This document shows, in pieces, positions 51,444 to 61,642 of a stretch of DNA of 64,000 nucleotides. Position 1 is the stretch's first letter. Every line of letters starts with the position of its first letter. Below the pieces are notes generated by a model. It worked only from the letters and a program-made list of their open reading frames with translations, did not search any database and was not told the origin of the DNA. Source of the DNA: Chlorobium sp. N1 (GTDB lineage: Bacteria > Bacteroidota > Chlorobiia > Chlorobiales > Chlorobiaceae). The DNA lies in contig NZ_SJPA01000001.1 in the NCBI RefSeq assembly GCF_004332115.1, forward strand, positions 1 to 64,000, in the 5' to 3' direction. A program made the translations under genes and the position numbers.

Positions 51444-52601
51444 TCAGCCCATCTCTGCAGAGGCCGAGATGATGGCTGCGGTGAGGCGTTCGATCGTCTC
51501 GTCGTCCATGAGAACCGGGATGTTCAGGCAGATGCTGCGGCGAAGCAACATGCCGGTTTTCGGCCAGAGCGACTCCAGGTCCCTGCCCGCATAGCGGTCG
51601 TAGGCCTTGAGCAGGTGGTCCCAGACGCCGGCGAAGTGCCAGTCGAGGGCTTCGGGAAGGATCTTCGTGCCGAACCCCTTCTCCATGAGGTGCGCCTCGA
51701 AACGGAGCGCCGCCTCACGGTCGCGGACGCTGAAGATGAGGGTGTCGCCCTGGGAGCCCTCCTCGTCGGCGAAGGGGCGGAGGGTGATGTTCGGCAGGTG
51801 ACGGACGGCGTCCTTGATGCGCTTCTTGTTCTCCTTCGATTTCCGGAGTATGAAATCGATCTTGGAGAGCTGTGCGAGGCCGATGGCGGCCGTCACTTCG
51901 CTCAGGCGAAGGTTCAGCCCCTTCGCACGCCGGGGATCCTTCCCCCTCGGCAGCCCCTCCAGATGCATGTGGCCGTGGTCCGAGAACTCCGCTGCACGGT
52001 CGTAGACCTCCCTGTCGTTGGTGATGATGATGCCGCCCTCGCCGGTATGGAGCGTCTTGCCGGCGTCGAACGAGAACGATCCGACCCGTCCGATGGTGCC
52101 GAGCTTGCGCCCCCTGAAAGATGCGCCGAGCGCCTGTGCGGCATCCTCGACGAGCGTCAGGTTGTGACGGCCGCAGATGGCCTCGAGCTCGTCCATCTTC
52201 GGAGAGGCCCACATGGGAACGGCGACGACCGCCTTTGTTTTCGGCGTGATGGCCCGCTCGACCTCCTTCGGGTCGAGGTGGTAGGTCTCGTCGAGCTCCA
52301 CCGGCACCGGCACGGCGCCGAGGGCGCTGATGGCCTCGATCGGGGCGATGAAGGTCCAGGCGGTCGTGATCACCTCGTCGCCGGGTCCCACTCCCGCCCC
52401 GGCAAGGGCGCAGTGGATGGCCGCCGTGCCCGACGAGACCGCATGGGCGTACTTGACGCCCATCCAGCTGGCGAACTTCTCCTCGAATTCACGTGCCTTG
52501 TAGTTGCCTCCGCCGTAGCGGTAGAGGTTCACTTTCTCTTTTGCGAACAGCTCCTGGATTTCTGCCAGTTCTTCGCGGCCGATCAGTTCTGCGCCAGCCA
52601 T
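51444..52601 (-). CDS. kdnA: KdnA-like PLP aminotransferase (8-amino-3,8-dideoxy-octulosonate transaminase)
   Basis: I chose the ATG at 52601, where the family's opening (MAGAELIGREELAEIQELF) begins; the longer GTG start would overlap the upstream stop. The 385-residue DegT/AHBA-type enzyme has VSSGTAAIHCALAGAGVGPG, LVEDAAQALGASFRGRKLGT and the PLP Lys in FSFDAGKTLHTGEGG. Its closest match that I recall is Shewanella KdnA, including AELxGxEE at the start and the SDHGH segment. KdnA adds an amino group to 8-oxo-Kdo made by KdnB, whose homologue is encoded 42 bases upstream. That adjacency makes the assignment stronger than for DegT enzymes in general. Confidence 0.82.
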   Translation of the reverse strand: MAGAELIGREELAEIQELFAKEKVNLYRYGGGNYKAREFEEKFASWMGVKYAHAVSSGTAAIHCALAGAGVGPGDEVITTAWTFIAPIEAISALGAVPVPVELDETYHLDPKEVERAITPKTKAVVAVPMWASPKMDELEAICGRHNLTLVEDAAQALGASFRGRKLGTIGRVGSFSFDAGKTLHTGEGGIIITNDREVYDRAAEFSDHGHMHLEGLPRGKDPRRAKGLNLRLSEVTAAIGLAQLSKIDFILRKSKENKKRIKDAVRHLPNITLRPFADEEGSQGDTLIFSVRDREAALRFEAHLMEKGFGTKILPEALDWHFAGVWDHLLKAYDRYAGRDLESLWPKTGMLLRRSICLNIPVLMDDETIERLTAAIISASAEMG

Positions 52602-52643
52602 AATGGTAGTTGGGATAGGGTTAAGGGTTGCAGCTCGAAACAC

Positions 52644-53774
52644 TCATACCAGCCGCCGGACCACCTCGAGGGCGGCATCGGCGTCAAAGGGAACGGGATT
52701 GCCGGAGAACGACCCCTGCAAGGCGCCGGAGGCCTCCCGGGCGAACTCTGCGGCGTTTCCGCTGCCGTAGCCGTAAGGCACCAGGTTCGGGATCCGGTGG
52801 CGCCGGTAGAGCTCGTCCATCTGGGCGAGAAGCTCGGCCGTGGCGTCGGAGGCCGTCAGGCATGCACCGGTCGGGTTCAGCATGGAATACTTGTCATAGC
52901 CGTGCAGGTGGTTCCAGCGCATGACCTCCTTGAGGAAAATGGCGCCGGCAAGGCCGTGCGGCACCTTGTGCTTCACTCCGAGGTAGTAGGCGAAGCCGTT
53001 GGTCGGGCCGTCACCGGAGTTCATGAGCGCAGCGGTGCCGCAGATGCTGCCGATGGCAAGGTCGATGCGCGACTCCGCGCGGTCGAGCTGGTCCTGCTGC
53101 AGGGCGTAGAAGGTGCGGCGGAACCCTTCGACCGAGAAGATGCGGGAGAGCGGGGTGTGCTTCACGGAACCGAAGCTGTCGACACAGTGCACAAGGCTGT
53201 CCATGGCCGAAGCGACGACGCTGCCGATGGGAGCGGTCATCGAGAGCTGGGGATCGACGACGCACTTCTTCGGGAAGTTCTTCCGGCTGTTGATGCCGAG
53301 CTTGCGCCCCGCGTCCTGGTCGATGAAGACGGCGTTGTAGCTGACCTCCGCCCCGCTGCCGAGCAGCGACGGCACGGTCATGAGGGGAAGCGGGTCCTGC
53401 ACGTCCGACGGGAACCCCTTCAGTGAAAGAGCCGGCACCTCGTTTTGCATCAGGAGAGCCACTCCCTTGCCGAGGTCCATGGTGCTGCCGCCGCCGATGG
53501 CGACGACGGAATCGATCGTTTTGGGGCGGAAGAAGCCGGCAACCTCCTCGAGGAGGCGGTAGGTCGGCTCGCCCTTGAAGTCGTTGCAGTAGACGACCGC
53601 CCCGGGGCAAGTTGCCGTGAGCTTCTTCAGGACATCCCTGAAATAGGGTGTTTCGGCGATGGCGGCGTCATGGATGACGGCCGGGCGGCACGAGCCGAGG
53701 CCGGCGAGATGCTGTTCGAGCGAAAGCGCCTCATGCACCCCGACGGTGATGTCGGTGGAAAGGAAGAATTGCAT
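52644..53774 (-). CDS. kdnB: KdnB-like iron-containing alcohol dehydrogenase (Kdo 8-dehydrogenase)
   Basis: The start at 53774 (MQFFLSTDITVGVHE) avoids overlap with the upstream cytidylyltransferase. The 376-residue protein is a group III dehydrogenase: the NAD motif is VAIGGGSTMDLGKG, and metal-binding residues fall in CVVDPQLSMT, SAMDSLVHCVDSF and KHKVPHGLAGAIF. In Shewanella a protein of this family (KdnB) oxidises Kdo at C8 so that KdnA can aminate it. The adjacent KdnA-like gene supports the same role here. On its own the sequence would only justify a dehydrogenase of unknown substrate. Confidence 0.78.
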   Translation of the reverse strand: MQFFLSTDITVGVHEALSLEQHLAGLGSCRPAVIHDAAIAETPYFRDVLKKLTATCPGAVVYCNDFKGEPTYRLLEEVAGFFRPKTIDSVVAIGGGSTMDLGKGVALLMQNEVPALSLKGFPSDVQDPLPLMTVPSLLGSGAEVSYNAVFIDQDAGRKLGINSRKNFPKKCVVDPQLSMTAPIGSVVASAMDSLVHCVDSFGSVKHTPLSRIFSVEGFRRTFYALQQDQLDRAESRIDLAIGSICGTAALMNSGDGPTNGFAYYLGVKHKVPHGLAGAIFLKEVMRWNHLHGYDKYSMLNPTGACLTASDATAELLAQMDELYRRHRIPNLVPYGYGSGNAAEFAREASGALQGSFSGNPVPFDADAALEVVRRLV

Positions 53775-53781
53775 GACTGTA

Positions 53782-54501
53782 TCAGGTTGATGGTTCAGTA
53801 TCGCCGGCGTCGGGGACCGCCAGCCCTTTGCTTTGAAGAAAGAATTCGACGAGGGGCACCTCCTCCAGGGAGTCGATCTCCCAGGTCTGCCAGAACTCCA
53901 TCCGGTAGACCGCCAGGCGCTCTCCGATGCGGTTGCCGCCCTTTCGCAGCACGCCGGGCCGGAAAAGGTAGATGGAGCCGTTCTCGATGTACTGCGGCGG
54001 CCGATCCTGGCGCATGCCGCGCTGCCGCCAGTCGAAGTTGACGCTCCGCCATCCACCCTCCGACTCTTCCCAGATGGTCAGATCGTCCGCCCGGGTCACG
54101 GAGATGAGCGAATCGGCCCCCTCCTCCACGAACGCAGCAACCGCCCGGTCGATGTCGCCGGGCAACCTGAGCGGCGAGGTCGCCTGGAGGAAGACCACGA
54201 GCTCAGGCTCCGCCGCCCCCCCGCCGCCGATCGACTCGAGCGTGTGCAGGATGGCCGACTCGGAGGTGGCGCTGTCACCCGAGAGTTCCGGGGGCCGCTC
54301 GACCACCTCGGCCCCGTACCGGCGGGCGACGGCGGCGATGGCTGCGTCGTCTGTGGAGACGACCACCCGGTCGACCGACTGAGCCCCCCTGGCCTGCATG
54401 ATGGTCCATGCGATCAGGGGACGGCCCGCGACGGGATGGATGTTCTTTCCCGGAAGGCCCTTGGAACCGCCCCTGGCGGGGATGATGGCAACGGTATGCA
54501 T
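53782..54501 (-). CDS. Acylneuraminate-type CMP-sugar cytidylyltransferase
   Basis: The 239-residue protein has the NeuA/KdsB nucleotidyltransferase core: [20 protein letters not shown] binds CTP, followed by [27 protein letters not shown] and [13 protein letters not shown]. The KGLPGKN form belongs to the sialic-acid (NeuA) side rather than to classic KdsB. It activates an acidic 3-deoxy sugar as the CMP derivative. Sitting directly before KdnB- and KdnA-like genes (7-base gap), it would be the candidate to activate the 8-amino sugar. This is an inference: in Shewanella a KdsB-type enzyme does this step. Confidence 0.85.
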   Translation of the reverse strand: MHTVAIIPARGGSKGLPGKNIHPVAGRPLIAWTIMQARGAQSVDRVVVSTDDAAIAAVARRYGAEVVERPPELSGDSATSESAILHTLESIGGGGAAEPELVVFLQATSPLRLPGDIDRAVAAFVEEGADSLISVTRADDLTIWEESEGGWRSVNFDWRQRGMRQDRPPQYIENGSIYLFRPGVLRKGGNRIGERLAVYRMEFWQTWEIDSLEEVPLVEFFLQSKGLAVPDAGDTEPST

Positions 54502-54524
54502 GAGTGCGGGTGAAGCGTTACGAT

Positions 54525-55487
54525 TCAGGGCCGTCCGTCAAGAACGCGGCGGCAGACATCGGCGATATTGGCAGCAGCAGAGCGGTTCTGCTCCGGCGTA
54601 AGCCGTTTCAGCTCTTCGGGTTCCAGCCCGCAGTGGACCACCTTTCCGAGCGCCGATCCAACAAAGATAGTGGATGAAAACCCCGCAATCAACATCCTGG
54701 CGTTGGCGATCATCTCTTCAGTCCGCCCTTCGCTGTAGACGAGGCACCCGGGGGCCCAGCGCTCGATCTCGGCCGTGGCCCGCCGGACGTTTTCGTTCGG
54801 GTGCAGCTTGAAGATCAGCCGGCTGCCGCCGGCCAGCTCCAGGCAGCGCCCGATATGGCGCCGGCGGTTTTCGTAGATGAAGGTCTCCCGGTTGTCGGAG
54901 GTGCAGGCAAGCACGTAGTCGCGGTGTTCGAAATCGTTCTCGAGGTAGCGCCGGCAGTCGTCGAAGTTCGGAATGCTCGTTACGACGATCTTCTCGGGAT
55001 CGACCCCCTTGCGGATGAAGAGGTCGCGGTACCCTTCGCTGGCCACGCAGAAGCGGGCGTAGGCGTCGGAGAGGCCGGTCGTTGCCGTCCCCGCCACCCA
55101 GCGCGGGATCCATCGGAAGTTGCGGGCGAGATGGAAAAGCACGGTCTCCGGCTCGGTCATCCCTTCCTGCACGAGGACGAGGCGGCGGCGGCGGATGTTC
55201 TCGGGTACGATGAGGTCCGTGCAGGTGACGACGAGGTCGTAGTCGTGCAGCGTGCCGCCCGGATCGAGCTGCAGGCCATGCTCCTCCAGGTAGTCGAGAG
55301 CCCGCCGGGACCGGCCCCTGCCCATGATGGTGAACTCGAGCAGGCCGGCTTCGGCGGCCCTTCCAAGCAGACCGTCGGAATAGAAGTGGGAGAACCACCG
55401 GTCGACCTCCGGAAGTTTTTCGGCGATCTGGTGCATCTGCGTGGTCTGGTTCATCGACCCGCAGATGAAGAGCACTCTTGGCTTCAC
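54525..55487 (-). CDS. Putative GT-B glycosyltransferase of the LPS operon
   Basis: The 320-residue protein begins [20 protein letters not shown] and later has [31 protein letters not shown] and [12 protein letters not shown], a layout seen in GT-B enzymes and CDP-glycerol/polysialyl-type transferases that use CMP or CDP donors. I cannot name the family. It lies 23 bases upstream of the CMP-sugar synthetase and overlaps the flippase-like gene by 4 bases, so it is the best candidate for transferring the activated sugar to lipid A/core. No signal peptide or membrane span is seen. Confidence 0.6.
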   Translation of the reverse strand: MKPRVLFICGSMNQTTQMHQIAEKLPEVDRWFSHFYSDGLLGRAAEAGLLEFTIMGRGRSRRALDYLEEHGLQLDPGGTLHDYDLVVTCTDLIVPENIRRRRLVLVQEGMTEPETVLFHLARNFRWIPRWVAGTATTGLSDAYARFCVASEGYRDLFIRKGVDPEKIVVTSIPNFDDCRRYLENDFEHRDYVLACTSDNRETFIYENRRRHIGRCLELAGGSRLIFKLHPNENVRRATAEIERWAPGCLVYSEGRTEEMIANARMLIAGFSSTIFVGSALGKVVHCGLEPEELKRLTPEQNRSAAANIADVCRRVLDGRP

Positions 55488-56548
55488 CGTACCTCCTCGA
55501 CGAGGGGCCCGGCATCGCGCAGGTGCACGCCGGAGAGGAACATCACCAGATAACCCGAAGAGTACCAGAGGACCTCCTTGAAACGGCGCAGGAGGATGAA
55601 CGCCCCGCCGTAGGCCATGGCGTCCGGAATGCCGATGGCCTGGAAGAAGGCCAGGTAGCCGAGATCCTGGATTCCGAGGCCGGATGGGATGAAAAAGAAT
55701 ATTGCGCGGAGCATGACGAGGGTGGTGTCGATGGCGAGCACCTGGGAGAAGGAGATCTCGACGCCGAGCAGGCGGAGGATGATATAGCTCTCAAGGGCAA
55801 GCATGATCCAGCCGACCAGATACCAGAATGTCGCTTTCATGAGGCTCTTCAAGGAAGAGCCGCTGAAGCGGCTGAGATGCTGGTCGGTATCATGGAAGCC
55901 CGACTCCCGCTCCAGGAGCCATGCCTGCACCCTCTTGAAGGGAACCATCATGAGCATGCGGTGGAGCGTCCTTGCCGAACTGCCGTTGAGGATGACGAGG
56001 AGGAAAAACATGAAAAGGACGAAGACGCCGATGCCGATGGCAAGCATGAGCCAGCCGAGCCCGGGAAAACCGATGAGAGACGTCGACACCTTCTGCAGCA
56101 GCATGAAGCCGGCCAGGGCGCCGATCACGGTGTAGACGCCCTGCATGGCGCCGAGCAGAAGCTTGCGCACGGCCGTCGAAGCGACGGCAACGGGCACCTC
56201 GATCTGCATCTGGCGGTTGCAGAGATAGGGCCTGAGCGGCTCCCCCACCGCCACGCCGGCCGGCAGGGTCATCGAAACGGTTTCGGAAATCACCTGGATC
56301 TTCATGAGGATCCAGAAGCGGATGCCGGAGGTACCGGGAGGAAAAGTCTGTACCCAGGCCAGGGTCTCAAAGAAATGGAGGCCGAAAAAAGGAAGGAGGA
56401 TGAAGACCGATCGGAATCCGATGGAGGCGATCAGCTCAAGGGAACGCTCGAGGTCGATCGAATTGAAGAGGACGACGATGAGTACGAGCCCGAGGATGAG
56501 GCCCAGGTATCCCGTCCATGAAGAAAAAGCGCTCTTGGCTTTCTGCAT
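55484..56548 (-). CDS. UPF0104/LPG-synthase-like flippase family membrane protein
   Basis: The 354-residue protein has about eight membrane spans, starting with YLGLILGLVLIVVLFN, and the family segments FFGLHFFETLAWVQTF, VSMTLPAGVAVGEPLRP, RKLLLGAMQGV and FIPSGLGIQDLGYLAFF. These match the flippase half of MprF/AglD-like proteins (UPF0104), where no lysine-transfer domain is attached. It probably moves a lipid-linked substrate across the inner membrane. It is the first gene of the five-gene minus-strand operon. Which lipid it handles is unknown. Confidence 0.85.
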   Translation of the reverse strand: MQKAKSAFSSWTGYLGLILGLVLIVVLFNSIDLERSLELIASIGFRSVFILLPFFGLHFFETLAWVQTFPPGTSGIRFWILMKIQVISETVSMTLPAGVAVGEPLRPYLCNRQMQIEVPVAVASTAVRKLLLGAMQGVYTVIGALAGFMLLQKVSTSLIGFPGLGWLMLAIGIGVFVLFMFFLLVILNGSSARTLHRMLMMVPFKRVQAWLLERESGFHDTDQHLSRFSGSSLKSLMKATFWYLVGWIMLALESYIILRLLGVEISFSQVLAIDTTLVMLRAIFFFIPSGLGIQDLGYLAFFQAIGIPDAMAYGGAFILLRRFKEVLWYSSGYLVMFLSGVHLRDAGPLVEEVR

Positions 56549-56708
56549 AGAATCCCTTGCTCATATGGGTTTACGCCAACCGCGCGATAGCCGGACGGGC
56601 GCTGGAGGATGATGGGCAAAATAACGGCATTCTAAGAGATCGGCAAGATTCTGCGGAATTTCTTTTGCCGGCCCCGATCATGCGCGGCACCTGTGTGCGG
56701 AGGGGATT

Positions 56709-56736
56709 TTGAATTGAAGCGCCGTATTGTTACATA
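56709..56736 (+). promoter_or_regulatory. Candidate promoter for the acyl-CoA ligase gene
   Basis: TTGAAT (56709-56714) and TACATA (56731-56736) are 16 bases apart, about 100 bases before the start codon, in an A/T-rich patch. Confidence 0.35.
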
Positions 56737-56833
56737 TTTGTGTACTGACCATGCCGGAACGGACTGGCGCATGCCGCAGCACTCTTTATTTTTCGGGAGG
56801 GCGGCTCCCCATAAGAAATAACCTCACGCGCTG

Positions 56834-58666
56834 ATGGGCCTCATCAATCCCGACTTCCAGACCCTGCCTGAACTCTTCGCCGCCATTTTCGCCCACTACC
56901 GGGGCAAAGAGTCACGCTTTCCCTTCGCCCACAAGCTCAACGGCGTCTACGAACCCATCTCCTACGACGACTTCCATGAGGACGTCAGGAGCTTTTCGGC
57001 CTATCTGAAAGAGAACGGCATCGGCGCCGGCGACCGCGTGGCCATCCTTTCGGAAAACCGGCCCGGCTGGTACCTGGCCGACATGGCCGTCCTCGACCTC
57101 GGCGCAATCGACGTGCCCCTCTACCCCTCGCTTCCCCCCAACCAGATCGAATACATCCTCAAAGACGCCGGAGTCCGGGGCATCGTCGTCTCCAACATGC
57201 TCCAGCTCGGCAAGGTGCTCTCCATCTGGCAGAACCTGCCGGAGCTCTCCCTCGTCGTGGTCATGAACCGGCTTGAGGAGGCGATCGACGACGTCGTGGA
57301 TCTCAACCACGCCAAGGCCCTCGGCAGGAAGCTCCTCGAACACAAACCGCTCATGCTTGAAGGCGCCAGGGTCGATCCGGACGACGTGGCCACCATCATC
57401 TACACCTCCGGAACCACCGGCCTGCCGAAAGGGGTCATGCTGACCCACCGCAACCTCTCGGAAAACGTCAAGTCGGCGGCCTCGATCATCCGCATCGACG
57501 AATCCGACTGCAGCCTCTCGTTCCTCCCGCTCTCGCATGCCTATGAACGGACGGGCGGCTACTACCTCCTTTTCGCCTGCGGTGCGGCGATCTACCTTGC
57601 AGAAAGCATCGAAACGGTCTCGCTGAACATCTCGGAAGCACGCCCGACCATCATCTTCACCGTCCCGAGGCTCTTCGACCGCATCAGAACCAACATGCTC
57701 AAGCAGGTCTCGACGGAAAGCCCAGCGAAGCAGAAAATCTTCAACTGGGCCGTCTCGACCGGAGAGAAGTACCACCGCAGCATCGAAAAGAAAGGCGGCG
57801 CCTCGCCGCTGCTCTCACTCCAGCACGGCCTGGCGGGAAAACTGGTCTACGAGAAGATCCGCAAACGCTTCGGAGGCAGGCTGCGCTACTTCGTTTCGGG
57901 AGGAGCCGCACTGCCGCAGAAGACCGGAGAGTTCTTCCAGGCCATCGGCATCACCATCCTCGAGGGGTTCGGCCTGACGGAGACCTCCCCCATCACCAAC
58001 GTCAACCGCCCCGAAAAGGTCAAATTCGGCTCCGTCGGCCCGACGGTCGCCAAGGTCGAGATGAAGATCGCCGGGGACGGCGAGATCCTCTTCAGGGGCC
58101 CCAACATCATGAAAGGCTACTGGCAGGATCCCGAATCGACGGCCGAAGTGATCAAAGACGGGTGGTTCCACAGCGGCGACATCGGAGAAATCGACAGCGA
58201 CGGCTACCTGCGCATCACGGACCGCAAAAAGCACATCATCGTCACCTCGGGAGGCAAGAACATCGCCCCGATGCCGATCGAGAACCTCATCGCCGAAAGC
58301 CCCTTCGTCGACCAGGTGATGGTGGTTGGAGAAAAACGGCCCTTCCTCATCGCCCTCATCGTCCCGGATTTCTCGAAGCTGCAGGAGTTCGCCGCATCGG
58401 AAGGCATCGCGTCGGGAACCGATGCGGAACTGACAATGCACAAGGATGTCGTGCAGATATACGAAAAGCTCATGCGGAGCATCTCGCGCAAGCTCGCCAC
58501 CCACGAGAAGGTCCGTCGGTTCCTCCTCGTGAAGGAGCCCTTCACGATAGAAAACGGGCTCATGACGCCGACCCTCAAGGTCAAGCGCAAGACCATCCTC
58601 GAGCGCTACGAGAAGGAGATCGACGCCATCTACAACGAGCTGAACATGGTCTACAACACCGAGTAG
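56834..58666 (+). CDS. Long-chain fatty-acid CoA ligase (AMP-forming)
   Basis: The 610-residue protein has the adenylate-forming motifs [20 protein letters not shown] (P-loop), [39 protein letters not shown] and the linker [19 protein letters not shown]. The size and motifs fit FadD15-like long-chain ligases that activate fatty acids via acyl-AMP to acyl-CoA. A phototroph may use it to recycle fatty acids from lipid turnover. It is monocistronic. Confidence 0.93.
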   Translation: MGLINPDFQTLPELFAAIFAHYRGKESRFPFAHKLNGVYEPISYDDFHEDVRSFSAYLKENGIGAGDRVAILSENRPGWYLADMAVLDLGAIDVPLYPSLPPNQIEYILKDAGVRGIVVSNMLQLGKVLSIWQNLPELSLVVVMNRLEEAIDDVVDLNHAKALGRKLLEHKPLMLEGARVDPDDVATIIYTSGTTGLPKGVMLTHRNLSENVKSAASIIRIDESDCSLSFLPLSHAYERTGGYYLLFACGAAIYLAESIETVSLNISEARPTIIFTVPRLFDRIRTNMLKQVSTESPAKQKIFNWAVSTGEKYHRSIEKKGGASPLLSLQHGLAGKLVYEKIRKRFGGRLRYFVSGGAALPQKTGEFFQAIGITILEGFGLTETSPITNVNRPEKVKFGSVGPTVAKVEMKIAGDGEILFRGPNIMKGYWQDPESTAEVIKDGWFHSGDIGEIDSDGYLRITDRKKHIIVTSGGKNIAPMPIENLIAESPFVDQVMVVGEKRPFLIALIVPDFSKLQEFAASEGIASGTDAELTMHKDVVQIYEKLMRSISRKLATHEKVRRFLLVKEPFTIENGLMTPTLKVKRKTILERYEKEIDAIYNELNMVYNTE

Positions 58667-58713
58667 GCCCGGTGGCCGACCGGCCATCCCTCCCGAGACC
58701 CGTCCGCCCCCCC

Positions 58714-59559
58714 CTACTCCCTGATGCGGAGCAGCGTTCCGTTTTCCGATCCGCCCGGGACGTATTCGACCATTCTTTCCCTGACCAGTTCATCGACCAC
58801 CGAGCCGATCCCGCCCGGACAGGCGGCGTGCCTCAGCATAAGGTCGTCCTGCGGCACCGTTCCCTGCTCGAGGAGTTCGCGCAGCACACACCCCCGGTAC
58901 CAGCGGCGCGAACCCTCGAACTTCGACTGACGGCTTCTTGAGCGGATGCCGCTCTGCCGGCTCGTAAGATGGAGTGCACCGTAATCCATCAGGGCGTTGT
59001 GCCAGTCGCGGCTCCTGCCCTGCGGAAGCACCCGGTCGGCAACCTCCTGCAGCGCCCGATCCGATGCATCCTCGGGGAGGGAAAATTCATGGATGAGGAT
59101 CCGGCGGATGTTGGTGTCGACGGCGGCCACGTCGAGATTGTCGGCGAAGGCCGGAATGGAGTGCGAGGTGTATCTCCCGATGCCCGGCAGCCGCCGCAGA
59201 AGGGCAGGATCACCCGGCACCTCGCCCCCGTACTCCTCCATCACGAGACGCGCGCACTCCTGGAGGCGGCGGGCCCGGGAGTTGTAGCCGAGCCCGCTCC
59301 AGAGCATGAGCACGTCGCGCAGCGGAGCTTCGGCGAGCGCCCCGGGGTCCGGAAAGCGCCCGAGCCAGTCGAGATATTTCGGCACCACCCGTTCGGCCTG
59401 CGTCTGCTGGAGCATCACTTCGCTCACCATGACGGCGTAACGGTCCCTTGTCATGCGCCAGGGGAAGCGGCGGGCGGAAGATGCGTAGAAACCGAAGATG
59501 CGCTCCTGGAACTCGAGGATACGCGCTTCGGCGGGCAGCTGCAGGGAAGGATTCGCCAT
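58714..59559 (-). CDS. mutY: MutY-like A/G-specific adenine glycosylase lacking the [4Fe-4S] cysteines
   Basis: The 281-residue protein starts at 59559; a longer frame runs into the MBL gene. The HhH-GPD core is clear: catalytic Glu E47 in SEVMLQQTQ, helix-hairpin-helix [12 protein letters not shown] (124-135) and catalytic Asp D148 in [10 protein letters not shown]47 and D148 are 101 residues apart, as in E. coli MutY. After [16 protein letters not shown] the usual four-Cys cluster loop is absent and is replaced by a basic segment ([18 protein letters not shown]). A short winged-helix-like tail follows. It should remove adenine opposite 8-oxoguanine. The product lies 5 bases after the MBL gene. 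Confidence 0.88.
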   Translation of the reverse strand: MANPSLQLPAEARILEFQERIFGFYASSARRFPWRMTRDRYAVMVSEVMLQQTQAERVVPKYLDWLGRFPDPGALAEAPLRDVLMLWSGLGYNSRARRLQECARLVMEEYGGEVPGDPALLRRLPGIGRYTSHSIPAFADNLDVAAVDTNIRRILIHEFSLPEDASDRALQEVADRVLPQGRSRDWHNALMDYGALHLTSRQSGIRSRSRQSKFEGSRRWYRGCVLRELLEQGTVPQDDLMLRHAACPGGIGSVVDELVRERMVEYVPGGSENGTLLRIRE

Positions 59560-59564
59560 GGGGC

Positions 59565-60401
59565 TCAGAACGTGAGGGTGCGATCCATTGCCACACCCTT
59601 CCCGGTCATCCGGAGCGTGCAGGCCGGATGGCGGGGGTCGTGGCCGAAACAGAGCATCCACCCTTCGCGGCAGGCCTCCAGGAGCAGCGCCTCCTTCTCC
59701 TCAAGGACACGCAGCGGCTCGATGTCATACCCTGTCACCCACGGAAGCGGGATATGGGCCGCACTCGGGATAAGGTCGGCGCCATGCAGGAGTACTCCCT
59801 CCGGGCCCGAAACCCTGACGAGCTGCTGGCCGCGGGTGTGGCCGTGGCTCACCAGGAGCTCGACCCCTTCGAACAGCTCGCCTCCCCCATCGAGAAGGTT
59901 CATGCGGCAGTGGCGGCGGAAGGCCTCCACGAATCGAGGGTCGTAGCTCGCCCGCTCCTTGCGGTTGGGGCTGGATGCGGTGCGGAGGTTCTCCGCCTGG
60001 AGGTGGAAGGTAGCGTCGGGGAAGAGCGGAACGAGCTCGCCCTGCTCCTCGCGGAACGCACCGGCGACGTGGTCGAAATGCAGGTGGGTGAGGATGACGT
60101 CGGTGATGTCGCTTCTGCAGAGGCCCGCCCTCCGGAGCGATTCGTCGAGGAGGAAGGGGGAAACGGCGTAGACGGATCGGAGCTTTTCGGGCCACGCATC
60201 GCCCATGCCGCAGTCGACGAGGATGTTTCGCCCGCCGCCTGAGATGAGCAGCAGAGACGAGGAGAGCCTGACCCGGTTACGGTCGTCAGATGGAGCCACC
60301 GGCTCCCAGAGGGTCTTGGGAACGACGCCGAACATGGCTCCCCCGTCGAGGGAGAACTCCTGTACGTGAAGGGAGGAGAGCGTGTAGCGACCGATCTTCA
60401 T
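59565..60401 (-). CDS. Metallo-beta-lactamase-fold hydrolase
   Basis: The 278-residue protein has the MBL metal motif [10 protein letters not shown] (HxHxDH), an upstream Asp in [11 protein letters not shown], and further His ligands in [11 protein letters not shown] and CFGHDPRHP. It resembles the quorum-quenching/glyoxalase II-like group of MBL hydrolases, and the substrate is unclear. No signal peptide. It lies 102 bases after rplS and 5 bases before mutY on the same strand. Confidence 0.88.
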   Translation of the reverse strand: MKIGRYTLSSLHVQEFSLDGGAMFGVVPKTLWEPVAPSDDRNRVRLSSSLLLISGGGRNILVDCGMGDAWPEKLRSVYAVSPFLLDESLRRAGLCRSDITDVILTHLHFDHVAGAFREEQGELVPLFPDATFHLQAENLRTASSPNRKERASYDPRFVEAFRRHCRMNLLDGGGELFEGVELLVSHGHTRGQQLVRVSGPEGVLLHGADLIPSAAHIPLPWVTGYDIEPLRVLEEKEALLLEACREGWMLCFGHDPRHPACTLRMTGKGVAMDRTLTF

Positions 60402-60503
60402 GGAAAAACGGCGGTGTGGTCCACGGCAGCGCGGGGCGGCATGGATGGAGACGGGAAAAGAGGTCCGGCAGGACAGGGCGTCCTGCCGGAACGAAGGAAT
60501 CTA

Positions 60504-60866
60504 TCAGGCCTTCTCGGCGACCTTGCGCTCCTTGACCTTCAGCGCGGCCTTGCCGGTACGCTTGCGGAGGTAGAAGAGCTTGGAACGGCGAGCCTTGCCG
60601 TGCTTGAGGACGGTGACGCTCTCGATATTGGGCGAATTGACGGGGATGACCCTCTCGACGCCGACGCCGTGCGAGATCTTGCGGACGGTGATGGTCTTGG
60701 AAGCACCCGCACCACGGTCGCTGATGATGACGCCCTCGAAAGCCTGGAGACGCTCTTTCTCGCCCTCGATGACGCGCAGCTGGATCCTGACGGTATCACC
60801 GGGGTTGAGCTCGGGGCATTCGACTCCGGTCTGGGTTGCTTCGACTAACTGAATTAACTGGTCCAT
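60504..60866 (-). CDS. rplS: 50S ribosomal protein L19
   Basis: The 120-residue protein has the L19 signature: [39 protein letters not shown], and [20 protein letters not shown]. It sits at the 30S-50S interface next to 23S rRNA. It is the last ribosomal gene of the ffh-rpsP-rimM-trmD-rplS block, the order common in bacteria. Confidence 0.97.
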   Translation of the reverse strand: MDQLIQLVEATQTGVECPELNPGDTVRIQLRVIEGEKERLQAFEGVIISDRGAGASKTITVRKISHGVGVERVIPVNSPNIESVTVLKHGKARRSKLFYLRKRTGKAALKVKERKVAEKA

Positions 60867-60907
60867 TTCGACTACTGTTTGTTATTTAAGTTGCACGCTA
60901 AAATCAT

Positions 60908-61603
60908 TCATACATCCTCTGCGAGAAGGTCGGGCCGCCTCTGGCGGGTCCTCTCCAGCGCATTTTCATGCCGCCACTGCTCGATTTTTGCATGATGGCC
61001 CGAAAGCAGCACCTCGGGAACCTTCATCCCCCGGAACTCGGGGGGCCGGGTATAGTACGCGCAGTCTAGGATTCCGGTCTGGAAGGAGTCGGTAAGGGCA
61101 GACTCGCTGTCCCCCAGCACCCCCGGAACGACCCGGAGCAGGGCGTCCATCATGAGGAGGGAGGGTATCTCGCCTCCTGAAAGAACCACGTCGCCGATGG
61201 AATACTCCATGGTGACGAGCGACTCGCGAACCCGTTCATCGAGCGCCTTGTAATGGCCGCAGAGGAAGATCAGGTTCTTCAGCCGCGACAGGCGGTTGGC
61301 CTCCTGCTGGCGGAACGGCCGGCCGTCGGGAGTCGGAAAGATCACGGCGTCGTAGTGCCGCTCTGCCTTGAGCTTCTCGACGCAGGCGAAGACGGGCTCG
61401 GGGCGGAGCACCATACCGGCGCCTCCCCCGAAAGGGGTGTCGTCGACCTGGCGGTAGCGGCCGAGTCCGTAATCGTGCAGGTTGTGCACGACGACCTCGG
61501 CAAATCCCTTCTTCCGGGCTATCGACAGCAGCCCGTTGGAGAGCGGCGAATCAAAAAAACCCGGTATGACGGAAAGCACGTCAATTCGAATCGCGTCCAT
61601 CAT
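60908..61603 (-). CDS. trmD: tRNA (guanine-N1)-methyltransferase
   Basis: The 231-residue SPOUT methyltransferase shows [48 protein letters not shown] and the trefoil-knot segment [20 protein letters not shown]. It methylates G37 of tRNAs with G36, preventing +1 frameshifts. Two consecutive ATGs start the gene. Confidence 0.97.
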   Translation of the reverse strand: MMDAIRIDVLSVIPGFFDSPLSNGLLSIARKKGFAEVVVHNLHDYGLGRYRQVDDTPFGGGAGMVLRPEPVFACVEKLKAERHYDAVIFPTPDGRPFRQQEANRLSRLKNLIFLCGHYKALDERVRESLVTMEYSIGDVVLSGGEIPSLLMMDALLRVVPGVLGDSESALTDSFQTGILDCAYYTRPPEFRGMKVPEVLLSGHHAKIEQWRHENALERTRQRRPDLLAEDV

Positions 61604-61642
61604 CCCTCCATCAGTGCCATTGCTCCACCGAACCGCAGCGGT

